A stretch of 33,130 nt of DNA from Rhodospirillaceae bacterium (GTDB lineage Bacteria; Pseudomonadota; Alphaproteobacteria; Rhodospirillales; Rhodospirillaceae), in NCBI GenBank assembly GCA_020852595.1, contig JADZAK010000096.1, positions 1 through 33,130 on the forward strand. Reading direction: 5' to 3'. The notes below the pieces were generated by a model. The model was not told the origin of the DNA and did no database searches. It saw only the letters and a list, made by a program, of their open reading frames with translations. Made by a program: the position numbers and the translations under genes. Below are positions 22,151 to 30,474 of the stretch, piece by piece (within the stretch, counting starts at the first letter, position 1; the number at the start of each line of letters is the position of its first letter).

Positions 22151-23014
22151 ATGTCAAAACACACCCGTTCTCAACGGCCTGGGCAAAAGACCGGCACCCA
22201 GGGGCGCCGTTCGACCCCGCCCGCCGAGCGCCAAATCGGCCGGCATGACGCCGCCCGCGGCGAGCGAAAGGATGCGCCGGCCCATAAATCGGGCGAAGTC
22301 TGGCTCTACGGCCACCACGCCGTCGCGGCGGCCTTGACCAATCCATCACGCAAGATTCTGAGGCTCATGGGGACAGCGGAAGCGCTGGCCAAGCTCGCGG
22401 AAGACGCGGGCGATCTCGGCAATGCCCGCACCTGCTCGCGCCGCGAGATCGACGCCGTCGTCGGCGAGGACGCCGTGCATCAAGGCATCGCGATGCTCAC
22501 GCGCGCGCTCGATCACAACCTCACCGATGTGCTCGAGCTTTCCAGCGCCAATCCCAACGCATGTATCATGGTGCTCGATCAGGTCACCGACCCGCACAAC
22601 GTCGGCGCCATCTTGCGATCGGCCGCGGCGTTCGGCGCGGTCGCGGTGATCGCGCCCGACCGCCACGCCCCCGAGGAAAACGGCGTCATGGCGAAATCGG
22701 CCTCCGGCGCGCTGGATAAGATCGCTTACATCAAAACCACCAACCTCGTGCGCGCGCTCGAGGAGATAAAGGAACATCGGTTCTGGGTCGTCGGTCTCGA
22801 CGCCCACGCCAAGGACATGGTGGGCCAGGTCAAACTCGGCGGCCGTATCGCACTCGTGCTCGGCGCCGAAGGCGAAGGCGTGCGCCGCCTCGTGCTCGAA
22901 ACCTGCGATCACGTCGCCAAGCTGCCCATGGCCGGCGACATGGAAAGCCTCAACGTCTCCAACGCGGCCGCTGTGGCGCTTTATGAAAAAGTGCGCCAGG
23001 ACACGAAGACATAA
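22151..23014 (+). CDS. rlmB: 23S rRNA (guanosine-2'-O-)-methyltransferase RlmB (TrmH/SPOUT family)
   Basis: A 287-residue SPOUT methyltransferase that would 2'-O-methylate G2251 (E. coli numbering) of 23S rRNA using SAM. A basic, disordered N-terminus (1-46) precedes the substrate-binding domain ('VWLYGHHAVAAALTNPSR', 50-125). The catalytic domain follows with motif 1 'DPHNVGAILRSAAAFGA' (N150, R156), motif 2 'ALVLGAEGEGVRRL' (234-247) and motif 3 'KLPMAGDMESLNVSNAAAVALYE' split around 257-279. ATG 22151 has AGGGA about 12 bases upstream. An in-frame ATG at 22037 would give an unlikely extension across the tRNA-Tyr promoter. Other TrmH paralogues are possible, but the N-terminal domain favours RlmB. 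Confidence 0.9.
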   Translation: MSKHTRSQRPGQKTGTQGRRSTPPAERQIGRHDAARGERKDAPAHKSGEVWLYGHHAVAAALTNPSRKILRLMGTAEALAKLAEDAGDLGNARTCSRREIDAVVGEDAVHQGIAMLTRALDHNLTDVLELSSANPNACIMVLDQVTDPHNVGAILRSAAAFGAVAVIAPDRHAPEENGVMAKSASGALDKIAYIKTTNLVRALEEIKEHRFWVVGLDAHAKDMVGQVKLGGRIALVLGAEGEGVRRLVLETCDHVAKLPMAGDMESLNVSNAAAVALYEKVRQDTKT

Positions 23015-23041
23015 CGACGTTTTTAGTGAGTTGCCCTTTTG

Positions 23042-23071
23042 GAGGCCCGGCCCTATTTTCCGGGCCTCTTT
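23042..23071 (+). terminator. rho-independent terminator of rlmB
   Basis: GAGGCCCGG (23042-23050) pairs perfectly with CCGGGCCTC (23060-23068), followed by TTT. It lies 27 bases after the rlmB stop and 12 bases before tRNA-Thr, so the tRNA has little room for its own promoter unless that overlaps the stem. Confidence 0.85.
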
Positions 23072-23083
23072 GCGAATGGCGAC

Positions 23084-23158
23084 GCCGGATTAGCTCAGCG
23101 GTAGAGCAGCGGTTTTGTAAACCGAAGGTCGGGGGTTCAATCCCCTCATCCGGCACCA
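23084..23158 (+). tRNA. tRNA-Thr (TGT)
   Basis: A 75-base cloverleaf with acceptor arm GCCGGAT/ATCCGGC, D-arm GCTCAGCGGTAGAGC, anticodon loop TTTGTAA (anticodon TGT), T-arm GGGGG-TTCAATC-CCCTC and an encoded ACCA. The first pair of the anticodon stem is a G-A mismatch (27-43), which is minor. It would read ACA and other ACN codons. Confidence 0.95.
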
Positions 23159-23249
23159 CTTGAAACCCCCACTCCGTGGGGCTTCGGCTCGGCAAGCCAG
23201 CCGGATAACCAGATACGCACTTAGGGCGAAGGCGGACTGGCGAGGTCCA

Positions 23250-23963
23250 TCACCCCTTCCCCATCGCCTCGATCGCACGCGCCCACAGGGCGGCCACCGC
23301 CGGCTCTAACCCCGCGACATCCACCGTTTCGCCGCGCCTGTCCGCGTCCACTTGCACCACCGCCGCGACTTCCACGGCGCGGGCGGCGTTTCCGAGTTCG
23401 TGCAGCTTGAACAAGCCCGCCGCGCCCGCGAGTTTATGCGCGCGCATGATCAGGCTCGCGGCGACAGGGGCTTGCCACTCGCGCCGCAACACACTCCATT
23501 CCCGGTCGATCTGCGCCATGGTCTGCGGCAGGCTTGCGCGGAAACTCGCCGCCACCGCATCGAGACGCGTATCGCGCGGCGCCGCCTTGCGCGGGCTCGC
23601 GCCGAGTTTCAGGATTTCGTCCGCGATCGCAGACGGATCGAAGGGTTTCGCGAGCACACCCACGGCGCCGGCCGCGCGCAACCGCGCGACAAGATCGGCG
23701 TCTTCACGCGCGGTCAGGAAAATCACCGGCGGCATGTCGCCGAGCGCGGCCTTCAGGTCACGGTGGATCGCAAGGCCGTCGGCGCCCGGCATCGTGAAAT
23801 CGAGCACGATGATGTCCGGCGCCGCCACGCGCGCGCTTGCGAGCGCATCCTCACCGGACGCGAAGCTCTGCACATGAACGCCGGGCGTCACGCTCAGCGC
23901 CGCCGCCACCACCTCACGGATGAAGGGATCGTCGTCCACCAGCAAGACGGAGATCGCCCTCAC
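23250..23963 (-). CDS. response regulator with C-terminal Hpt domain
   Basis: A 237-residue cytosolic protein. Residues 1-122 form a CheY-like receiver with the acidic pair D10/D11, phospho-acceptor D55 ('IIVLDFTMPGADG'), T84 and K105. Residues about 135-237 form a histidine phosphotransfer domain with H176 in 'MRAHKLAGAAGLF'. It could both receive and pass on phosphate, as a shuttle in a multi-step relay. It diverges from the OmpR-type regulator across 123-144 bases and lies near a soluble hybrid kinase, so a joint relay is probable but inferred. Confidence 0.88.
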   Translation of the reverse strand: MRAISVLLVDDDPFIREVVAAALSVTPGVHVQSFASGEDALASARVAAPDIIVLDFTMPGADGLAIHRDLKAALGDMPPVIFLTAREDADLVARLRAAGAVGVLAKPFDPSAIADEILKLGASPRKAAPRDTRLDAVAASFRASLPQTMAQIDREWSVLRREWQAPVAASLIMRAHKLAGAAGLFKLHELGNAARAVEVAAVVQVDADRRGETVDVAGLEPAVAALWARAIEAMGKG

Positions 23964-24047
23964 GCGCCGCCTCCAGCGCGCGCGGGCGTTATATGAAAGC
24001 TCAAACGAGGGGTAGGAAATTTCATCCTGGGTTGTATACTGGTCTCG

Positions 24048-24068
24048 CGGGGATCCGCTGAATCCCCG
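24048..24068. promoter_or_regulatory. inverted repeat in the divergent regulator promoter region
   Basis: CGGGGAT (24048-24054) and ATCCCCG (24062-24068) are perfect 7-base arms, 40 bases upstream of the OmpR-type gene. A possible -10 box, TATACT, lies at 24035-24040. This is a candidate operator or leader hairpin; the region 23964-24107 serves both divergent regulator genes. Confidence 0.4.
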
Positions 24069-24107
24069 TCTGCGTCTCGTATCGCTTTGAAAACGCGAGT
24101 TTTTTGG

Positions 24108-24875
24108 ATGGATAATTCCAAGGTTTCGCAGACCCCGCCCCGCATTCTGGTGGTCGAGGACGATCCCTTTGTCCGCGACGTCCTAGATATATACCTGCGC
24201 GGCGAAGGATATGAAGTCACCTTGACGACGGACGGCAAGGACATGCGCCGGGTTCTGGCCGACACGCCGATCCATCTCGTCATCATGGACCTGCGCCTGC
24301 CCGGCGAAGACGGTTTCGCCCTGACGCGGTATCTGCGCGAGCAGTACAAGACGCTCGGCATCATTATCCTGTCCACCCGCCATGAGATCATGGACCGTGT
24401 TGTCGGTCTGGAGTGCGGCGCCGACGACTATCTCACCAAGCCCTTCGAGGAACGCGAACTGCTCGCGCGGATCCGGAGCGTCCTGCGCCGCACCGGCGCG
24501 CTCGCCGCGACGCCGCAGGACGCCCGCAACGAAGTCCCTCACGGCAAACTGACCTATCAAGGCTGGACTCTCGACCAGGACGCCGGTCTCTTCCGTTCAA
24601 AAAGCGGCGCCGAAGCGATGCTCACCGGCAACGAATGCCGCCTGCTCGGGCACCTCATCCGAAACGCCGGCAAGGTGCAAACACGCGAGGATTTGATGGA
24701 CAAGGTCCTGTCGCGGGAGTGGGACCCCATGGACCGCAGCATCGACGTTCTGGTCACGCGCCTGCGCCACAAAATCGAAGTCGATCCGAAGCGTCCCGTG
24801 ATGATCAAGACCGTTCGCGGGTCGGGGTACATCCTCTCACCGCACGACGCCGCCGCGTCCGAGACCGCCGCCTGA
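24108..24875 (+). CDS. OmpR/PhoB-type DNA-binding response regulator
   Basis: A 255-residue transcription regulator. Receiver (10-125): 'RILVVEDDPFVRDVLDIYL', D61 in 'VIMDLRLPGEDG', T90 and K111 in 'DDYLTKPFEERELLARI'. Winged helix (about 145-247): 'LTGNECRLLGHLIRNAGKVQTREDLMDKVL', 'DRSIDVLVTRLRHKIE', 'PVMIKTVRGSGYIL'. I took ATG 24108; a TTG at 24087 is in frame but less likely. It ends 10 bases from the end of the convergent hybrid kinase gene, so the two probably form a pair, similar in layout to TorR/TorS-type systems. Targets are unknown. Confidence 0.9.
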   Translation: MDNSKVSQTPPRILVVEDDPFVRDVLDIYLRGEGYEVTLTTDGKDMRRVLADTPIHLVIMDLRLPGEDGFALTRYLREQYKTLGIIILSTRHEIMDRVVGLECGADDYLTKPFEERELLARIRSVLRRTGALAATPQDARNEVPHGKLTYQGWTLDQDAGLFRSKSGAEAMLTGNECRLLGHLIRNAGKVQTREDLMDKVLSREWDPMDRSIDVLVTRLRHKIEVDPKRPVMIKTVRGSGYILSPHDAAASETAA

Positions 24876-24885
24876 TCCCCGGGCC

Positions 24886-26913
24886 TCACGGCGCCGGCGT
24901 TTGCATGACGCGCGCCTGATCCTTCGCGGCCCGGCGCCAATCCGCCGCTTCATTCAACGATGTCTGAATCAGCGCGCGCACGCGCGCGCGTTCGCTTGCG
25001 ACCGCCGCGGCATTGCCGCCGCGCAAGGCCACCTCGAGCGCCGCCGCCGATGTCGACACGCGCGCCGCACCCGCGACGCCGGCGCTGCCTTTTATGCGAT
25101 GGGTCGCCGCCAGCGCCGCCTCCCAGGACTTCGCCTCGAAGCTGTCTTCCAGGTCCTTGAGCATCTCGCGCATGCCGTTCGACCATTGTTCGAGAATCGG
25201 TGCGAGGCGCTGCGGATCATTGCCGTACACGAGCGACAATCCGCGCAGGTCCAGCAGCTTTTCCGCCGGCTCCGCCGCGTGAACCGCCGTCACGCCGCCC
25301 CACGTCGGGTGCGCCTGCGCCGGGCCGATCCAGCGGCTCAGCTTGGCCTGAAGCGCGCTGATTTCGATCGGCTTCGCAAGATAGTCGTCCATGCCCGCCG
25401 CGCGGCAGCGCTGCGCTTCGCCAGGGACCGCATTCGCCGTCACCGCGACGATGGGCATGCGCGTTTCGCCGTTCTCATGGCCGCGGATGGTGCGCGTCAG
25501 TTCGAAGCCATCCATGCCCGGCATGTGGCAATCGCACAGGAGCAGGGGATACGTGCGCTCACTCAGCATCTTGAGGGCCGCGCGGCCCGTCGAGGCGATA
25601 TCGCAGTCGTACCCAAGGATGGCGAGCTGTTGACGCAGCACTTCCTGGTTCACCTTGTTGTCTTCGGCGATCAGGACGACCATGCCGTCGGCCCGCGCCG
25701 CCTGCATCGCCGCGTTCGGATCGATCAAGCGCTCCTGATGGCGCGCGACAACCGCCACGCCGTCGCCTTCCCGCGCGTTGCCGGTTTTCGTGACGGCGGC
25801 AAACAAATCGCCGCGCCACATCGGGTTCGCGCGCACGGGCCAGACTCCGGAACGCGCGGGCAAACTTCCCGCCGCGCCGCGATGCAGCCACACGATGGAG
25901 GATAACCGGTCGGAGCCCATACGCTGCAAGGCGGCCGACGTCGCCTCCACGTCCTCGGCTTCCGTGTCCGCGCCAAGGAGCACAATCACACGCTTGTTCG
26001 CGGCCGGCGCATGTCGCGCGAGCGCCCCCAGCGTATCCACGCGCACGACGCTCGCGCCCGCGCCTTCCAGATATCGCGCGGCAATGCCAAGCGCCGTGTC
26101 GCCGGTGTCGACGGTGACAATTTCCATGTCATCGAGGCGCGGGCGCGTGACCTGCGCCGGCGCGATCCTGAACGTCACATCGACATCGAAGCGCGTCCCC
26201 TCGCCCGGCCGGCTATCGACCGCGATCTGTCCGCCCATGGCGTCCACCAGCGTGCGGCAGATCGCCAGGCCCAGTCCCACGCCGCCCATGCCGCTCAACG
26301 ACGCTTCGCGGCCCACGAGCTGCCAGAACGGCTGGAACAGATAACCTTGCAGATCGAGCGGCACGCCCTCGCCGGTGTCGGTCACGCTGAACCGCAGCGT
26401 CGCGGCTCCGTCACGGCTGTCGATCAACGAAACGGTCAAGGCAACCGTCCCCGTCTCGGTGTATTTCACCGCGTTCGCGCCGATGTTCAAAAGCACCTGG
26501 CGCAGGCGCAGCGCATCGCACAGCACCAGCGGCAGGGCGCCTTCGGCTTCGCACGTCAGCACAAGCCGCTTGGGTCCCGCGATCGCCGCGAGCAAGTGCG
26601 CCGTGCCTTCCAGGATCGCGACCGGATCGGCGGCGGATTCCTCGAGATTGACTTGCGCGGATTCGAGTTTGGCGAAGTCGAGCACGTCGTCGATGATACG
26701 CATCAGCGCCACCGATGACTCCTCGGCCGTTGAGATGATCCGGCGCTGTTCGTCGGAGAGGCCGGTGCGGTTCAGCACCTCGAGCATGCCGACCACACCC
26801 ATCAAAGGCGTGCGGATTTCATGGCTCATCACCGCCCAGATGCGGGCCACATCGGCCGGCGCCACGGCGACCGATTTGCCAACTCCCGGAGCCGTTACGT
26901 TCTTCTCCGACAT
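24886..26913 (-). CDS. soluble hybrid histidine kinase with receiver and Hpt domains
   Basis: A 675-residue kinase without a signal peptide, membrane helix or recognisable sensor domain: the H-box 'VMSHEIRTPLMGVVGMLEVL' begins at residue 28 (H31). It is followed by the ATPase domain (N-box 'NIGANAVKYTETG', 'DTGEGVP', 'GVGLGLAI'), a degenerate receiver-like segment (about 262-375), an intact receiver (411-525, D461 in 'LLLCDCHMPGMDGFEL', K514) and a C-terminal Hpt domain (H605 in 'THRIKGSAG'). This gives a full H-D-H relay whose output would be the OmpR-type regulator, convergent 10 bases away. ATG 26913 is chosen because upstream codons are unlike a protein. Confidence 0.9.
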   Translation of the reverse strand: MSEKNVTAPGVGKSVAVAPADVARIWAVMSHEIRTPLMGVVGMLEVLNRTGLSDEQRRIISTAEESSVALMRIIDDVLDFAKLESAQVNLEESAADPVAILEGTAHLLAAIAGPKRLVLTCEAEGALPLVLCDALRLRQVLLNIGANAVKYTETGTVALTVSLIDSRDGAATLRFSVTDTGEGVPLDLQGYLFQPFWQLVGREASLSGMGGVGLGLAICRTLVDAMGGQIAVDSRPGEGTRFDVDVTFRIAPAQVTRPRLDDMEIVTVDTGDTALGIAARYLEGAGASVVRVDTLGALARHAPAANKRVIVLLGADTEAEDVEATSAALQRMGSDRLSSIVWLHRGAAGSLPARSGVWPVRANPMWRGDLFAAVTKTGNAREGDGVAVVARHQERLIDPNAAMQAARADGMVVLIAEDNKVNQEVLRQQLAILGYDCDIASTGRAALKMLSERTYPLLLCDCHMPGMDGFELTRTIRGHENGETRMPIVAVTANAVPGEAQRCRAAGMDDYLAKPIEISALQAKLSRWIGPAQAHPTWGGVTAVHAAEPAEKLLDLRGLSLVYGNDPQRLAPILEQWSNGMREMLKDLEDSFEAKSWEAALAATHRIKGSAGVAGAARVSTSAAALEVALRGGNAAAVASERARVRALIQTSLNEAADWRRAAKDQARVMQTPAP

Positions 26914-27031
26914 GAGTGCCCGACAAAATTTGTTAGGCCTCAAGCATAGGCTTCGCCATCTACGCCGCCAAGGCTTGCGGGGCATTCACGCGGTGCTAAA
27001 TTCGAGGCCGCCCGCAGAACAAGGATTTGAT

Positions 27032-27427
27032 ATGCCGCGCGATATGAGCGAACAGCAGCGCCCCGCGCGCAACGTGCTCGGCGGCACACTGCAGATGTGC
27101 TCGGCCAAGCCGGTCACCGGTTTCTTCCGCGACGGCTGCTGCAACACCGGGCCCAGCGATCTGGGTTCTCATACGGTTTGCGTTGTGATGACGGCGGAAT
27201 TTCTCGCCTACAGCAAGCGCATGGGCAACGACCTCTCGACGCCCATGCCGGAGTACGCCTTCCCCGGTCTCAACCCCGGCGACCGCTGGTGCCTGTGCGC
27301 GCCGCGCTGGCGGCAGGCGCTCGACGCCGGCCAGGCGCCGAAGGTCGTGCTCACGGCCACCCACGAAGGCGCGCTGGAACATTGCGAACTCGCCGACTTG
27401 AAGAAACATGCCGTCGATTTGATGTAG
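27032..27427 (+). CDS. DUF2237 family protein
   Basis: A 131-residue protein matching DUF2237 throughout: 'RNVLGGTLQMCSAKPVTGFFRDGCCNTGPSDLGSHTVC', 'VMTAEFLAYSKRMGNDLSTPMPEYAFPGLNPGDRWCLCAPRW' and 'VVLTATHEGALEHC'. The conserved cysteines and histidines ('DGCCNTG', 'SHTVC', 'RWCLC') suggest metal or redox chemistry, but the family has no assigned role. AAGGA (27021-27025) lies six bases before ATG 27032. It diverges from the hybrid kinase and stands alone. Confidence 0.93.
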   Translation: MPRDMSEQQRPARNVLGGTLQMCSAKPVTGFFRDGCCNTGPSDLGSHTVCVVMTAEFLAYSKRMGNDLSTPMPEYAFPGLNPGDRWCLCAPRWRQALDAGQAPKVVLTATHEGALEHCELADLKKHAVDLM

Positions 27428-27441
27428 GGGTCACACCACTA

Positions 27442-27482
27442 ACGCTTCGCTGTCATCGCCCGGCGCGAAGCGTCCGGGCGAT
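27442..27482. repeat. REP-like palindromic element with two mutually exclusive stems
   Basis: ACGCTTCGC (27442-27450) pairs with GCGAAGCGT (27465-27473), while ATCGCCCGG (27455-27463) pairs with CCGGGCGAT (27474-27482). The arms interleave, so only one stem can form unless a pseudoknot arises. The core 'TCATCGCCCGG...CCGGGCGATCC' is like the dispersed intergenic palindromes common in alphaproteobacterial genomes. It lies between convergent DUF2237 and ctaB and may also act as a terminator region for both. Confidence 0.65.
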
Positions 27483-27558
27483 CCGTGACTCCGGACGATC
27501 CATGACAAGACAGCGTGCGATGCAGGCCGGATTCCCCGCACGCGCGTTGCTCGGCGGG

Positions 27559-28425
27559 CTAGAAGGGAAGCGGTACGTGCTTGTCGACGACCACGGCCAG
27601 GAACACGCCGGCCAGGTACTGCATCGAGAACAGGAAATTCCGGCGCGCGAGATCGCGGCCCGGATCCTTCATCAGCTTCACGTTCAGCCACAGGAAGCGC
27701 GCGCCGAACGCCGTGGAGATCACCCCGTACAGCACGCCGAGTTCGCCGAACGCCACCGGCAGCATGGCCGAGATGACGAGCAGGACGGTGTTGCCGAAGA
27801 TCCATTTGGCGCAGGTGGCGTCGCCCGCGATGACGGGCAGCATCGGAACGCCCGCTTTCGCGTAGTCGTCCTTGATGAGGATGGCGAGCGCCCAGAAGTG
27901 CGAGGGCGTCCACAGGAACAGCGTGATCGCCATCAGGGTCGGCAGCAGCCAGATGTTCGGATCGACGGCGGCCGCGCCCGCGAGCACGGCGAAGCTGCCG
28001 GCGGCGCCGCCGATGATGATGTTGGTCCAGTGTTTGCGCTTCAGCCACACGGTGTAGACGACGCCATAGACAAACGCGCCGAGAAACAGATGCGTCGCGA
28101 CGACCCAGTTGAAGGCCATGGCGGCGAGCACACAACCCGTCACCAGCAAGGCGCCGGCGAACAGCAGCGCCTTGCGCGCGTCGCCCATGGTGCCGACGGC
28201 TAACGGCCTGTTGGCGGTGCGCGTCATCAGACGGTCGATGTCGCGGTCATAATATTGATTGAAGACGGCCGAGCCCGACGAACCGAGCACCATGGCCACG
28301 AACAGCACAACGAGTTGCCATGCATCGACATGGCTCGCGACCGCCGCATAGCCCGCCATCGCGCTGATCGCGATGAGGAAGCCGATGCGCAGCTTCATCA
28401 GCTCAATGTAACTGCGAATTTGCAT
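27559..28425 (-). CDS. ctaB: protohaem IX farnesyltransferase (haem O synthase)
   Basis: A 288-residue UbiA-family membrane enzyme that attaches a farnesyl group to haem B to give haem O, the precursor of haem A for the aa3 oxidase encoded nearby. The first Asp-rich motif is 'NQYYDRDIDRLMTRTANRP' (56-74, with N56, D60, D64) and the second region is 'LFLWTPSHFWALAILIKDDYAKAGVPMLP'. About eight to nine hydrophobic helices are present and the length is typical. It is the last gene of a leftward group with a subunit I-like protein and DUF420, but a terminator lies just upstream, so it probably has its own promoter. Confidence 0.95.
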   Translation of the reverse strand: MQIRSYIELMKLRIGFLIAISAMAGYAAVASHVDAWQLVVLFVAMVLGSSGSAVFNQYYDRDIDRLMTRTANRPLAVGTMGDARKALLFAGALLVTGCVLAAMAFNWVVATHLFLGAFVYGVVYTVWLKRKHWTNIIIGGAAGSFAVLAGAAAVDPNIWLLPTLMAITLFLWTPSHFWALAILIKDDYAKAGVPMLPVIAGDATCAKWIFGNTVLLVISAMLPVAFGELGVLYGVISTAFGARFLWLNVKLMKDPGRDLARRNFLFSMQYLAGVFLAVVVDKHVPLPF

Positions 28426-28444
28426 AACTTACTGGCATCCCACC

Positions 28445-28463
28445 GTGCCGCCTGCGGCGGCAC
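28445..28463. repeat. hairpin in the ctaB upstream region
   Basis: GTGCCGCC-tgc-GGCGGCAC forms a perfect 8-pair stem, 20 bases upstream of the ctaB start and just past the terminator at 28472-28504. No T-run follows in the leftward direction. It may be a leader hairpin or a REP-like unit. Confidence 0.55.
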
Positions 28464-28471
28464 TACTCTTT

Positions 28472-28504
28472 AAAACAACGATGCTCGGGAACCGGGCATC
28501 GTTG
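28472..28504 (-). terminator. rho-independent terminator after the subunit I-like gene
   Basis: Read leftward, a stem of 13 pairs (28496-28504 with 28476-28484, extended by four inner pairs with one wobble, loop of three) is followed by TTTT. It starts 39 bases after the stop of the subunit I-like gene and separates that gene from ctaB. Confidence 0.8.
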
Positions 28505-28542
28505 GCCCAACCGCCAGGAAGGGATCGTTCAGCGAGGTTGGT

Positions 28543-29985
28543 CTACCGTTCCGGTCCGGGTTTGCCAACAAGCATTTTCCCGGCGAGAAAGATGAAGATG
28601 ACACCACCGACCACGGCGATCAGTCCGCCGAGGCCCATGATCGACATCGTCGCGATCTTCCAAGGACTATCAAGGCCTTGCGCGGCGCCCGGGGTCTTGC
28701 GCAGCACCCCTTCCAGACCCGCTAGATATAGTCCGGTGGAATGCAGGAACTGCCCGCCGCCCAGAAGGACGTACATCGTGGTGCGCAGCTTCCGACGTTT
28801 CGTACGGCGTCCGAGCAAGGGAAGGAACAGCGCGAAGTAGAGCGCCATGAAAGCCAGAGTCACGGCGATCAGCATCGCGTGGTAGTGGCTGGGTGTGCGC
28901 GTGTCGATTGAGCCTTCGAAGAAGCCGAGCACGCCGCCGTAGGCGAACAGGAACAGGGCCACAATGATGGCCTTGATCTCCGGCGCGCCGCTCATCGCGT
29001 CTTTCCAGCGGCGGAACAAGAGAAGTGCGACACTGCCCAGCACCACGGTCGTGGGAAGCGGAAGCGCATACCAATAAAGGCGCGTGAACAGGTCGCGCTG
29101 CGTGGCGCCGCCCGCCTCATGCGTCAAATACAACAGCGGCCCCGCCGCCGCGCCCGCCACCAGCACGAGCATCAGGATCTTCAGCCACGAACCCGGCAGC
29201 GGCGTTTCGCCAAGCGCGGCGCGCGAGATCAGATAGAAGGAACACAGCATCAGCGCGGTGTTGGCGAACTGCAGCACATGGCCGCCGCCCCACATCAGAT
29301 ACTCGTTCGCGCCCTGACGTCCGACGTTCTCCGGTATCGTCAGGCCGGCGGCGACGATACACACCAGCGCGAGCACATATATGAGTCCGGCCGCGGCCAC
29401 CGAGAACACGGCCGCATCCGGGTTGCGCTCACGCGCCATCAGCGCCAGCAAGCGCAGCACCGGCAAGGCGACGCAGACCGCGAGCAGCGCAAGGCCCGCG
29501 TAATAAACCGGGTGATCGAGCACCGGGATGTAGTTGTTGAGCGAAGGTTCGCCCAAGTCGGCGAGCACGGGGCCGAGCAGAAGGAACAGGCTCAACCACG
29601 CGCCGTAAACACCGATGCGCCCGACGGCGACCGACAGGAAGCCTTGCGCGGCGCGCGCGCCCTGCATCTGCGCGGTCATCAGCACGGTGAGCGCGCCGTG
29701 CACGCCCATGTACCAAATGACGAAGGCGAAAGTGACGTGCGCCACCAGGCCTTTTTGGAAGAAGCTGTCACCGGTCCAGGTCAGGACCTTTTCGGCGCCC
29801 GGCACGCGCGAGGCGGCCAGCAGCAGCGCGAGCAGTCCCGCCAAGGCAAGAGCGGCCAGCGGCAGACTCACCCAGCCGCGCAGTTCATGCATGAACGCCG
29901 GCGTGATCTTGCCGGCGAAATTGCCGTCCACCGCCGTATCGACCGGCGGCGGCATCGCGCGCGCGAGGACTTCTTTTTCGTCCAT
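28543..29985 (-). CDS. divergent haem-copper oxidase subunit I-like membrane protein
   Basis: A 480-residue protein with about 12 hydrophobic helices. Histidines sit where oxidase subunit I binds haems: H83 ('VAHVTFAFVIWYMGVHGALT', helix II), H236 ('WGGGHVLQFANTALM', helix VI-like), H289 ('LTHEAGG') and the pair H367/H369 ('TPSHYHAMLIAVTLAFM', helix X-like). This is closest to the CcoN/NorB branch. The 'HPEVY' and 'HH' CuB signatures of ctaD-type enzymes are absent, so oxygen reduction is uncertain. The start ATG 29985 shares one base with the DUF420 stop. It lies in the aa3 assembly cluster without its own subunit II. A maturation or haem-handling role is possible. Confidence 0.75.
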   Translation of the reverse strand: MDEKEVLARAMPPPVDTAVDGNFAGKITPAFMHELRGWVSLPLAALALAGLLALLLAASRVPGAEKVLTWTGDSFFQKGLVAHVTFAFVIWYMGVHGALTVLMTAQMQGARAAQGFLSVAVGRIGVYGAWLSLFLLLGPVLADLGEPSLNNYIPVLDHPVYYAGLALLAVCVALPVLRLLALMARERNPDAAVFSVAAAGLIYVLALVCIVAAGLTIPENVGRQGANEYLMWGGGHVLQFANTALMLCSFYLISRAALGETPLPGSWLKILMLVLVAGAAAGPLLYLTHEAGGATQRDLFTRLYWYALPLPTTVVLGSVALLLFRRWKDAMSGAPEIKAIIVALFLFAYGGVLGFFEGSIDTRTPSHYHAMLIAVTLAFMALYFALFLPLLGRRTKRRKLRTTMYVLLGGGQFLHSTGLYLAGLEGVLRKTPGAAQGLDSPWKIATMSIMGLGGLIAVVGGVIFIFLAGKMLVGKPGPER

Positions 29986-30416
29986 CAGGCCACCGGCGGG
30001 TAAACGTGGTAGAGGATCATGTAAATCAGCACACCGGTCACCGTGACATAAAGCCACGCACCGATGGTCCAGCGCGCGATCGCTTTGTGGCGGTCAAACG
30101 TTCCTTTAAGCGCACGGTACGCCGTCACGATCACCATCGGCGTGACGATGGTCGCCAGCACCACATGGCTGATCAGCATCGCGAAGTAGACCGGCCGAGT
30201 CCACCCCGTCCCCGCGAAGACAAAGGTCGGCGCGGTGAAATGATAAGTCAGATAGCTGATCAAGAACACGCCCGAGACCACGAGCGCGGACAACATCGCC
30301 TTGCGGTGCGCATCGCGGCGGCCGGATTTGATCGCCGCGAATCCAACAACAAGCAGAATCGTGGACAGCGCGTTAAGCACGGCGTTGACGTGAGGAAGGA
30401 TGGTCGCGGTGGTCAT
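29985..30416 (-). CDS. DUF420 (CtaM/YozB-like) membrane protein
   Basis: A 143-residue protein with four hydrophobic helices. The pattern 'LPHVNAVLNALSTILLVVGF', 'RRDAHRKAMLSALVVSGVFLISYLTYHF', 'YFAMLISHVVLATIVTPMVIVTAYRALKG' and 'RHKAIARWTIGAWLYVTVTGVLIYMILY' is that of DUF420, whose Staphylococcus member CtaM is needed for maturation of the haem A oxidase. Conserved histidines (in 'LPHVN', 'DAHRK', 'TYHF', 'ISHVV', 'RHKAIARW') could bind haem or copper. The stop shares a base with the start of the subunit I-like gene, so the two are coupled. The name ctaM is not assigned because this lineage is distant. Confidence 0.88.
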   Translation of the reverse strand: MTTATILPHVNAVLNALSTILLVVGFAAIKSGRRDAHRKAMLSALVVSGVFLISYLTYHFTAPTFVFAGTGWTRPVYFAMLISHVVLATIVTPMVIVTAYRALKGTFDRHKAIARWTIGAWLYVTVTGVLIYMILYHVYPPVA

Positions 30417-30474
30417 TTAGGCAGAACCGTTCAAGTGGACGTCGTCCTTGCGGCCGACCGGCCGCGAGGATCCA

